IMG/VR virus record: IMGVR_UViG_3300017613_001069
Coordinates: 1 to 50,619 of that record
Reading direction: 5' to 3' (one strand)
DNA length: 50,619 nt
Origin: a virus
Shown: piece after piece, positions 6,007 through 13,405 of the stretch
Position numbering within the stretch: the first letter of the stretch is position 1
Layout of the letters: every line of letters starts with the position of its first letter
Translations under genes and position numbers: made by a program
The notes under the pieces: model-generated
Told to the model about the DNA's origin: nothing
Database searches by the model: none
The model's input: the letters and a program-made list of their open reading frames with translations, nothing else

Positions 6007-8301
6007 TTAATAGAGTGATTCTTGACTAGGCGGGTCTTCATCAGATTCCATCTTGACTATAAACCCTTTTCTTATTCCGTACTTAGGATGTTGGGCGATC
6101 CGGTTACGGATAGTTCTTATGGTGCATCCAAGAGATTCAGCCACTTCCTCTACCCTGACAAGCTCTCCAGGCTTTGCGTTTATAGCGACCTCGAGCTCTT
6201 CTTGTCGTTCCTGGTTACGTTCCGTTCTGTATTCTCGGCGCCTGCGTTTCCGTTCTTCAGGTGGGAGAGGCTTCCTCATCCATGGAGGATCTTCTCCTTC
6301 AGCTTTTGCCCCGTCCAGGAGAGCGTGAGAATCGAGCACATGGGTAGGATACTGGAAAAACATGGTCTTGGTAGGGGTTGGAGGAAATTCACGCATAGTG
6401 GCCTCTATACGCCATCCTGTGGTAGTCTGGGCTTCTTGCCGGGCCTGGATCCGTACGTCAACCAGCTCCTCCCGGTCAACCTGTCCTTCACCCCATGAAA
6501 AGAGCTTATCGGCTACCTCAAGATCCTCATCATCCATGAGTCTATGCCAGCCATCTTGTAGGCATTTATTTAGATGTGTTCTCATGGCATCACATTCCCA
6601 TCGGTTCACGATGTCTGGCCGGCGATCCTCGTCGATCTCCAGCTCGATCAGATCTATTATGGTATCGGGATCCCGGCTGAATACCCCTGACCCAGAAGCC
6701 CGATCCTGAGACTGTTTTTGCCCCTGCATACCCTTTGAGTGATGATGGCAGAATATTGTAGCCGCATTAAGTTGCGTACATATTTTATCAAACTCGTTAC
6801 AGAAGGTTGCCATCTCCGTAGCGCTGTTTTCGTCGCCTGTTAAAACTTTATAAACAGGGTCAATTATAATAGCTCGATAAGATTTCTTTTGTGCCCTGCG
6901 GATCAACTTAGGAGTCAGCTTGTTCATTTTGGTGGCATGACCGCGAAGGTTCCAAAGATCGATCATTCCTGGAGTCTTGCCGCCCAGGCTTCGATAAGTA
7001 GCCCAAAAACGATGTTTACAGGACAGGCCATCTAGCTCGAGGTTTATATAAAGTACGCGACCAGGCTTGGTTTTCCAGCCGAGCCAGGAGCCTCCTTCTG
7101 CGATAGCTATAGCAAGCTGGATCAGGGCGAAGCTCTTGTAGGCTTTACTGGGACCGGACAACAGCATCTTATGTCCTTCCCTGAGAAGCCCTTCTATCAA
7201 TGCAGGAGCGACCTTAGGCTCCTGGTCATCTATCACCAGATCTTCGATGTCTGGCAGCTCATCATTCAGATCAACAACCCATTCTTCCCATTCCAGCCAG
7301 GACCGTTTTCCAAAGTTCGTAGCGATCAGCCATTGTTTCTTACCTTTCCGCATGATTCCAGGCATCCTGGAAAGCCGGGAAGGGTTACGGTTTTGCCGAT
7401 CAAGTCTTAGACCATTCTTGCCACATACTTCATACAGGAAGTCTACCCGTTTACGGTATTGATCCATGGTGTCCGCATCGATACGAACGATAGCGTGGAC
7501 TGATTTACCTCCGCTATGAACTGCGGCAGCGATAGGAAGTTCCAATTTTCTAAGAAGAGTATATTGTTGCGAGGTGGGGATCTCGTCACATTCAACGAGA
7601 GCAAAACGGTATGAAACTATGTTGGCATCCCTAACTCCCTTGCCGTCTACCGGGTTAAACCGGATCCAGGCACCCACTTCTTCGGTGGTATCACCAATGA
7701 CGGATCCAATATCTCCATTACATTTGTTAAGAAGATGAATAAGTTGACCGGCAGTTCGATCAAAACTTCCACGTTTAGGCAAATGTCGTTCTGCTTCCTG
7801 GTTGTACCAGGAATTAGTAACGTACCCCACATGCTCTTCAGCTTCGAATAGAACCGCCAGATATTGAATGAGATCTTGTATCGGCTTCCAGTTATCACCA
7901 GGCTCCTGGATCTCTTCCACTTCAACCCAATGATGATCAACCACTTTGTATTCATCATTTTGAGGTTTGGATCCATCGCCTTCATCTGGCTGGTAGACGG
8001 TCTCATTCCAGTCAAGAGAACGACCGGGATTAAGATCTTTAGGGGGAATCCAACCTTGATCTTTCGCCAGGGAGACAAGAGTTGCTATCGTTTTGGGATT
8101 AGAAGACCCATGAAACGTATCCCATTTTCTATCACATTCACCGTTAATGTATCTGTTTGGATCACGGCGGCTCCAGGCTTCCCATTCACTTGATGTTGAT
8201 CCCTCCTGTTTTAACGCCATCCCAACCGCAAGCCAATCGTCGTATGAAAGCAGGGCTGGGTCAATATGCTGTATTATTTCTACAGGGCTAGTGTTGACCA
8301 T
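6007..8301 (-). CDS. Primase-helicase fusion (PriCT/primase plus RepA-type ATPase)
   Basis: Three parts are visible in 764 residues. Residues 1-95 resemble the PriCT-2 domain (HIDPALLSYDDWLAVGMALK). Residues about 210-330 carry ALVECDEIP and SGGKSVHAIVRID, typical of phage primase-like modules. Residues about 370-590 form a RepA/AAA_25 RecA-fold ATPase with Walker A GPSKAYKS (about 380), Walker B AIIIDPVYKV (about 478) and CHHHSKG. The C-terminus has a helix-turn-helix (VEEVAESLGCTIRTIRNRI). I infer origin unwinding and primer synthesis. The start overlaps the helicase gene upstream by 22 bases. Confidence 0.85.
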   Translation of the reverse strand: MVNTSPVEIIQHIDPALLSYDDWLAVGMALKQEGSTSSEWEAWSRRDPNRYINGECDRKWDTFHGSSNPKTIATLVSLAKDQGWIPPKDLNPGRSLDWNETVYQPDEGDGSKPQNDEYKVVDHHWVEVEEIQEPGDNWKPIQDLIQYLAVLFEAEEHVGYVTNSWYNQEAERHLPKRGSFDRTAGQLIHLLNKCNGDIGSVIGDTTEEVGAWIRFNPVDGKGVRDANIVSYRFALVECDEIPTSQQYTLLRKLELPIAAAVHSGGKSVHAIVRIDADTMDQYRKRVDFLYEVCGKNGLRLDRQNRNPSRLSRMPGIMRKGKKQWLIATNFGKRSWLEWEEWVVDLNDELPDIEDLVIDDQEPKVAPALIEGLLREGHKMLLSGPSKAYKSFALIQLAIAIAEGGSWLGWKTKPGRVLYINLELDGLSCKHRFWATYRSLGGKTPGMIDLWNLRGHATKMNKLTPKLIRRAQKKSYRAIIIDPVYKVLTGDENSATEMATFCNEFDKICTQLNAATIFCHHHSKGMQGQKQSQDRASGSGVFSRDPDTIIDLIELEIDEDRRPDIVNRWECDAMRTHLNKCLQDGWHRLMDDEDLEVADKLFSWGEGQVDREELVDVRIQARQEAQTTTGWRIEATMREFPPTPTKTMFFQYPTHVLDSHALLDGAKAEGEDPPWMRKPLPPEERKRRRREYRTERNQERQEELEVAINAKPGELVRVEEVAESLGCTIRTIRNRIAQHPKYGIRKGFIVKMESDEDPPSQESLY

Positions 8302-9908
8302 TCATTATCCCCCTCATGTTGAGCCACTGTTTCAGGTTCGTATTGCGAAGGGATGACACCTTGCGGGACTCGCCAACGGCACGCCTGGATACGACTTATC
8401 ATCTTGGAAGCCTCATATTTCGACCAGGTTCCAACATGAAGAAATCCGTAGCGCTCAAGTACCCGAATTTGTTTCGGCGTGGCAAGACCCTTACGGCGTC
8501 TATTATCGAGGTGTTCAATGATTCTATTAGCTTTTCCAGCGCTTTTAATTTCGTCGGGGAAAATTCCACTGTTTTCAAGACGCACTTTTTGTTCGTCATT
8601 AGGAGACTCCATTTCCCATCCGAAAGACGGCGTATAACCAGCAAGATCTTCTGCCTGAATACTCATCTCGAACTGGAGGGGATCAACCAGCTTGCGTTTT
8701 CGTTTCCGCATCGCTTCAAGATGTTTTGCTAGGGCTTCTTCTCGTTTTGAGATAGCATCTCCCTCAGCCTTCTCTTGAGCTTCCTCGAGGTCAAATTCGT
8801 CTCCAGCTTCCTCCTCCATATTTTTGGTCATCTGTCTAGCCACTTCGTCTGATTCACATAGAAGATGAGCAGGACGAGCCATCTCATGTCTTTCAGACAA
8901 CCAAAGAAAATCCAGAAGAAGAAGATTAGCTTTCCCAGGATGGATCCGAGTTCCACGTCCAACCATCTGAGCATAGAAAGGTCTTATCTTTGTAGGACGA
9001 AGACACACGATACAATCTACCGGGGGACAATCCCATCCCTCGTTAAGCAACAATGAGTTGCATAGGACCTCATATACGCCTTCTGTAAAATCTCGAAGAA
9101 TTTCAGATCGATCTATACTTTTGCCATTAATTTCTTTGGCTCTTACACCGCGTGACTGAAGGATATTCTGCATTTTTACGCTGGTAGCAATCAAGGGTAA
9201 GAACACAACAGTCTTGCGATCTTTGCAGTATTCCGTCATCTCGTCAGCGATCTGTTCCAGGTAGGGTTCTATGGCATGACCGAGGGCCTTGGTCTGGAAG
9301 TCACCTCCCTGGATCTTTATCCCGGTAAGATCGATCTCGAGAGGGATCGTAGCAGCTCGGATTGGGCAGAGATATTTTTCATGGATAGCTTTCGGCAGAG
9401 AATATTCATATGCTAAGTTTTCAAAATATTCGCCCAGTTCCCTTTTATCACCACGATCTGCGGTAGCAGTAACCCCCAGTACCTTGGCTTGATCAAAATG
9501 ACCAAGAATCCGTTGATATGAATCTGCCAGAACATGATGAGCTTCATCGACAATAATAATGTCGTAGTAGTCCCGAGAAAACTTTTCTAAACGGTCAGGA
9601 CGCATCAGCGACTGAACACTCCCGACTGTTATTCTGAACCATGAATCCTGAGCAGTAGAATCAGCCTTTTCTAACGCGCAACCAAGACCCGTGGCCTGAG
9701 CCATCTTATCAGCCGCCTGTTCAAGTAACTCACCACGATGAGCTAGTATCAGACAACGTTTGTTTTTAGCAACTTGGTCTTGTAGAAGCTTGCAAAAAAC
9801 TATTGTTTTTCCCGTCCCTGTGGGCAAAACTAACAGTGTTTTATCATATGTTTCCCAAGACTTTTCGATCGCCTCCTTTGCCTCTATTTGGTACGGCCTG
9901 AGTTCCAC
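8280..9908 (-). CDS. SF2 DEAD/DEAH-box helicase
   Basis: It starts with GTG after AAAGGAGG. A complete superfamily-2 set is seen in 542 residues: Q-like RPYQ, motif I PTGTGKT (GTGKT 31-35), motif II DEAH (121-124), motif III TATA (148-151) and motif VI QMVGRGTR (about 318-325). The enzyme moves on nucleic acid using ATP. Related phage helicases act in replication restart or recombination. After the two RecA-like lobes (about 1-365) there is a charged coiled-coil stretch and a C-terminal domain with TPKQIRVLERYGF. It is encoded between the SSB-like gene and the primase-helicase. Confidence 0.92.
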   Translation of the reverse strand: MELRPYQIEAKEAIEKSWETYDKTLLVLPTGTGKTIVFCKLLQDQVAKNKRCLILAHRGELLEQAADKMAQATGLGCALEKADSTAQDSWFRITVGSVQSLMRPDRLEKFSRDYYDIIIVDEAHHVLADSYQRILGHFDQAKVLGVTATADRGDKRELGEYFENLAYEYSLPKAIHEKYLCPIRAATIPLEIDLTGIKIQGGDFQTKALGHAIEPYLEQIADEMTEYCKDRKTVVFLPLIATSVKMQNILQSRGVRAKEINGKSIDRSEILRDFTEGVYEVLCNSLLLNEGWDCPPVDCIVCLRPTKIRPFYAQMVGRGTRIHPGKANLLLLDFLWLSERHEMARPAHLLCESDEVARQMTKNMEEEAGDEFDLEEAQEKAEGDAISKREEALAKHLEAMRKRKRKLVDPLQFEMSIQAEDLAGYTPSFGWEMESPNDEQKVRLENSGIFPDEIKSAGKANRIIEHLDNRRRKGLATPKQIRVLERYGFLHVGTWSKYEASKMISRIQACRWRVPQGVIPSQYEPETVAQHEGDNEWSTLAL

Positions 9909-9919
9909 GAAAACCTCCT

Positions 9920-10435
9920 TTAGAACGGTGCATCATCAGAAACAGGCATTGCAGGTTTGGCAGGCTGCGCTGATTGTGCTGGCTGGGCAACCTGGGCAGG
10001 TGTCCGAGTAGGTTGTTCTTCAGGATCAATAAACTTTTTTATGTCCTGATAATCTCTACCTTCGAATACTCGCTTGCCTAGCTTCGCAAATCCAGTTCGT
10101 CCTTCAGCAGCAGCCCAGTTTAATTCTAAATCGTCTCCATGTTTCCGAAGACCAACACCACGAAAAAACTGGGACAAAAGACCAATTATGGTTTCTTTTG
10201 TATGCAGGAACAGCTTATGTTTCACAATTGTTGTTCCCAGTTGAGGACCACCATTAAATTCAATGTTAGCCGTCATCATGTTACAAGGCGGAAGCTTATC
10301 GCTTCCAGTATGACGACCTCGTTCAAAATTCAAAACTGTAAACGGATAAATACCGTCTGGGAAAACAACAAAACCTCCTTCTGATGGAGCGGTGATTCTT
10401 TCATCCCAGCCAAGTTCTCTTCCTTCACCTGTCAT
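9920..10435 (-). CDS. SSB-like single-stranded DNA-binding protein (DUF669-like)
   Basis: Residues 1-140 resemble the DUF669 family of phage replication proteins (GWDERI, GIYPFTVLNFERGRHTG, LSQFFRGVGLRKHG). Such proteins are usually encoded beside Sak4-type ATPases, as here. The last 30 residues are a Pro/Ala/Gln linker and an acidic hydrophobic tip, SDDAPF (166-171), like the SSB C-terminal tip that recruits partner enzymes. I infer that it coats single-stranded DNA in replication and recombination. The ATG overlaps the stop of the Sak4-like gene (ATGA). Confidence 0.75.
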   Translation of the reverse strand: MTGEGRELGWDERITAPSEGGFVVFPDGIYPFTVLNFERGRHTGSDKLPPCNMMTANIEFNGGPQLGTTIVKHKLFLHTKETIIGLLSQFFRGVGLRKHGDDLELNWAAAEGRTGFAKLGKRVFEGRDYQDIKKFIDPEEQPTRTPAQVAQPAQSAQPAKPAMPVSDDAPF

Positions 10436-11511
10436 GACGGATCCTCCTCAGTTAAATTGTTTATAGCGGTCTGCAACTTTTCCCAGGCACCCACCAGAAC
10501 ACCACCGATAAACTCAGAATCATAATTGGTGATGGGTGTGTCTAATGGATAATAACCTTTTTTGGCTACTGCACGGCGAATGTCCTTTTCAGTAACATCG
10601 TTGGCTTCCATTAATTGAACAAGTTCAGGGGGAAGAGATGGAGTTGTTGGTATTGAGATAGGCGCAGGAACTTCCTGCTGTATTGGTCCTAGTTCTGCTG
10701 CCAATTTTGGTACATCTTTACTGGGAGAGGGTTCAGGCGGTGTTACTGATGGAGCAGCAGGCCCTTTCTCGGGATAAAATATATTATACAGTTCAATAGG
10801 AAGGTGATGTGTGTTTTCCTTCGCAAGCGCAATTTCATCAGGCAGGTCATGCCTGTTCTTAGCATCCCAGCATGGGTGATGAGTTGTACGAATTACACGA
10901 GCGCCCCCAACTCCCTTTTTGACCTTTGTTTTTTCAGCCGCAACTACCAACGTTTTGTAACCGGCAAATAAGAGCATATCGCTCCACTCCTTCAGTTTTG
11001 CAGATGTTTTTTTCTGGAGCTTCATTTCCCATCTGTCAAAAGCGCCAACCTCTTCAGGCTGTTCGAATTTCCTCATGGCTGCATGAGCCAGAATAATGAT
11101 ATGAATGCCTAACCCCATACAGATCTCTGTCATGGAATCCAGCATTTTGGCCCATTTTTCTTCTAGCAGGTTATAAGATCGGCCATAGTCTTCAGCGCCA
11201 CCTAAACTGCCGAGGTTGTTTTGATTACAAACCTCAATAATTGCAAGACGTTCGGCCCAGTCAGCAGTATCAACAACAAGTGTTTGGTATCCTTGGGGAT
11301 CAAGCCGGAAATCAGTTATGATTTGCCGAACCATTTCAAACGAAGCTGGCTTTGGTGTCCGAGCAACATCCAGTTGATCAGTTCCCTGTTCTACATCAAT
11401 AAAGATGGGATTTGGAAACAATGATGCCAGGGTAGATTTCCCGATACCTTCAGGACCATAAATAGTGACTCGTTGAGCACGATTCACGACCCCTTTTGTG
11501 ATTTGTAACAT
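10432..11511 (-). CDS. Sak4-like RecA-fold recombination ATPase
   Basis: Residues 1-230 form a compact RecA-fold ATPase of the phage AAA_24/Sak4 type: Walker A GPEGIGKST (19-27), IFIDVEQGTDQL, Walker B LVVDTADW (D81) and a later IIILAHAA strand. Sak4 proteins are single-strand annealing partners acting with an SSB, and the SSB-like gene follows directly. Residues about 235-359 are a Pro-rich linker and a C-terminal domain (VTEKDIRRAVAKKGYYP and FIGGVLVGAW). The start is an ATG after AAAGGAGGAAACG. Confidence 0.85.
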   Translation of the reverse strand: MLQITKGVVNRAQRVTIYGPEGIGKSTLASLFPNPIFIDVEQGTDQLDVARTPKPASFEMVRQIITDFRLDPQGYQTLVVDTADWAERLAIIEVCNQNNLGSLGGAEDYGRSYNLLEEKWAKMLDSMTEICMGLGIHIIILAHAAMRKFEQPEEVGAFDRWEMKLQKKTSAKLKEWSDMLLFAGYKTLVVAAEKTKVKKGVGGARVIRTTHHPCWDAKNRHDLPDEIALAKENTHHLPIELYNIFYPEKGPAAPSVTPPEPSPSKDVPKLAAELGPIQQEVPAPISIPTTPSLPPELVQLMEANDVTEKDIRRAVAKKGYYPLDTPITNYDSEFIGGVLVGAWEKLQTAINNLTEEDPS

Positions 11512-11525
11512 CGTTTCCTCCTTTT

Positions 11526-11816
11526 TTAAATAAACGATTTTTCTTTAAGATGATTTAAATACGCAAGTAAATCGCGAGCTTCATGAACCTTAAGAAATAC
11601 TGATTGTCCGTGCCGGTTAATTCTGAAAAATATAACGCCATTGTCGTGACATTCCCACGACCCGTGTACCATAGAAGTTTCCCCAGGGTGAAACTTTGGC
11701 ACAGTTTTTAAAAACTGTGTTACCCCATCATCTTTTTGTTTGTTTTCTTTTATTCTTTCTTTAAGAGTTTCTTGCACATCAGCGATGTTTTTGTTTACAA
11801 ATTCGATATTAGACAT
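11526..11816 (-). CDS. Hypothetical protein, 96 aa
   Basis: I took the ATG at 11816, preceded by GAAAGGAGGAGGCAA; the longer frame begins inside the ATPase gene. The N-terminal part is helical and charged (NIADVQETLKERIKENKQ). The second half is beta-rich (SMVHGSWECHDNGVIFFRI) and ends in a Leu-rich helix. No family recognised. It lies between two recombination ATPase genes, so it may be an accessory factor of that set. Confidence 0.7.
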   Translation of the reverse strand: MSNIEFVNKNIADVQETLKERIKENKQKDDGVTQFLKTVPKFHPGETSMVHGSWECHDNGVIFFRINRHGQSVFLKVHEARDLLAYLNHLKEKSFI

Positions 11817-11829
11817 TTGCCTCCTCCTT

Positions 11830-13122
11830 TCAAAATTCACCACGAACAAACGTTTTCTTGTCTCCCTCGACAGAAAAACCGTCCTCAATAATGATGGAAC
11901 ATTCATCCCCCTGGCTTACCCGAGTTGCAATGGCCTGTAATCCTTTCTTTTCAAGCCATTGACCAAACTCATGAAGCGTTTGTAAATCATACGCTTCTGA
12001 TTTATCAATCAGGACAAACCCACAGTTAGGATTTTCCTCGCCTACAATTGCCACAGCAACACGAAGCTGCTCAGATCCTCCCATACAATCCCAAGCCTTA
12101 CCGTTATAGGTTAGCTCGCCATTTTCTATCGAGAGTTCAGGAAGAGGAAGTTTAGCTTCTTTGAGAAGCTCCATTTTATCTTCACGGATCTTGTCGATCT
12201 TTTGTGTCATCTCATCATATTTGTCTGTATGTTCTTGAGCTTCTTCGTTGGCGTTTTCCTTGTCCATGTTGGCCCGCACCTGAACGTTGATAGCGTCAAT
12301 CTCGTTAAGTTTTGCTTCGATCTCGGCAGTTGATTCGTCCTCTAATTCTTGTGCTGTTTTTCGAGCTGTTTGCAATTCCTGAGTTACAATCAACAGGTTC
12401 CCTTGTGCAATAGCTAACTCTTTTGCTAATTTATTAACTTCAGAAGACAAGTTTTTAAATTGATCTTCTAGCTTGTCTGCATTATTCCGCAGTCGCTGAT
12501 TCTCACCATTTCTGGCAAGAATCTCCTGTTGTTCATGAATCAACTCAGAAGCAGTTATAGGCGTATCAGGAGCATCAGGATAGGTGATTAGTTCGTCAGC
12601 ATATTTCTTTTTCTGATCAGCAATACGACCAAAAACAAGACGCTCGTTATAGTATTTTTCTTCTTCGCTTTCTAATTTCTTCAGCTTATCCCCTAACTCT
12701 TTTCTGCTTTTAAGAAGTATTTCTGTTCGTTCTTTACCTCTGGCATTTAAAAAACTAGGGAGATCAAGAGCAAATTGAGGTATGAATTCTTTAAGCAATG
12801 CCTGTCCAGCGAGATTGCCTTCTGGGTCTATAACCTTGAGCGCAGCATTCTTGCCCTTGCGTTCTGCTATAAGCCCGTTAGAAAGTTTTACTTTAATTTG
12901 AGGATCTGCGAGAGAATCGTCTCTTTTCAAGTTTGTAGGTCTATACTTTTCTCCACCGAGAACAAAAGCGACTGAATCCAATGTGGTAGTTTTTCCCTGG
13001 AGGTTTCGACCTCCAATCACCGTAAGCGCTCGACCATCACATTCCATCTTGAATGCTTTGATACGCTTGACATTCTCGATCTCAAGCGTGTCGATATAGA
13101 CGGGATCATTGTTATCAGGCAT
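11830..13122 (-). CDS. SbcC/Rad50-like (AAA_23) ATPase
   Basis: The protein has the split ABC-ATPase layout of SMC-type enzymes in 430 residues. The N-terminal lobe carries Walker A GGRNLQGKTT (37-46). A coiled-coil middle runs from about 150 to 320. The C-terminal lobe has the signature-like MGGSEQLRVAVAI and Walker B region FVLIDKSEAYD. The usual Asp-Glu of Walker B is Asp-Lys here. SbcC/Rad50 proteins tether and open DNA ends with an SbcD/Mre11 nuclease; no such nuclease is recognisable nearby. The ATG overlaps the end of the preceding gene by eight bases. Confidence 0.85.
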   Translation of the reverse strand: MPDNNDPVYIDTLEIENVKRIKAFKMECDGRALTVIGGRNLQGKTTTLDSVAFVLGGEKYRPTNLKRDDSLADPQIKVKLSNGLIAERKGKNAALKVIDPEGNLAGQALLKEFIPQFALDLPSFLNARGKERTEILLKSRKELGDKLKKLESEEEKYYNERLVFGRIADQKKKYADELITYPDAPDTPITASELIHEQQEILARNGENQRLRNNADKLEDQFKNLSSEVNKLAKELAIAQGNLLIVTQELQTARKTAQELEDESTAEIEAKLNEIDAINVQVRANMDKENANEEAQEHTDKYDEMTQKIDKIREDKMELLKEAKLPLPELSIENGELTYNGKAWDCMGGSEQLRVAVAIVGEENPNCGFVLIDKSEAYDLQTLHEFGQWLEKKGLQAIATRVSQGDECSIIIEDGFSVEGDKKTFVRGEF

Positions 13123-13285
13123 AATCTTCCTCCTTATATTTATCAGGCAGGTAGTTGAGTATGGCCTCCTCGATCAGATACCTTTTAGGAATTCGAGTAA
13201 GTGCCTTGATGCGATCTACCACTTCAGCCGCAGCTTCCGTTAATTCGGCAGAACGCGGGGGGATCGGCTCTGTATTTTTGCTCAA
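13115..13285 (-). CDS. Small ribbon-helix-helix-like protein, first gene of the replication operon
   Basis: The best start is a TTG at 13285 with AAAGGAGGAATCAA before it, giving 56 residues. A longer frame (to 13363) would run through the promoter. The C-terminal half, RIPKRYLIEEAILNYL, fits the helix-helix part of a ribbon-helix-helix or CopG-type DNA binder, with a strand-like segment and a helix before it. As the first gene behind the promoter it may autoregulate, possibly through the palindrome that overlaps the -35 box. Confidence 0.65.
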   Translation of the reverse strand: MSKNTEPIPPRSAELTEAAAEVVDRIKALTRIPKRYLIEEAILNYLPDKYKEEDYA

Positions 13286-13334
13286 TTGATTCCTCCTTTC
13301 TGCAATGAAGGGGCCGCCACAGACAAGAAAATAA

Positions 13335-13363
13335 AGACTATCCGAGCACAAAACTACTGTCAA
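13335..13363 (-). promoter_or_regulatory. Sigma70-type promoter for the leftward replication operon
   Basis: Read on the - strand there is a perfect -35 TTGACA (13363-13358), 17 bases of spacer and TAGTCT (13340-13335), which matches four of six -10 positions. Transcription would begin near 13328, giving a leader of about 40 bases before the TTG start at 13285. It lies in the only intergenic gap between the virion block and the replication block. I see no comparable promoter elsewhere on this strand. Confidence 0.7.
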
Positions 13364-13372
13364 GATAGTTTT
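13350..13372. promoter_or_regulatory. Palindrome over the -35 box, possible operator
   Basis: AAAACTA and TAGTTTT form inverted seven-base half-sites around a nine-base centre that contains most of the -35 hexamer. A dimeric repressor bound here would block the promoter. The ribbon-helix-helix protein encoded first in the operon is a candidate ligand. This is inference from position. Confidence 0.4.
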
Positions 13373-13405
13373 CTGGTGTTTTTTGGAGTTTTAAGCAATG
13401 GCAGG

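Noticed and set aside
5787-6041. 84-aa - strand frame
   Set aside because: It overlaps the end of the primase-helicase gene and most of the lipoprotein gene, with no ribosome site at its first ATG.
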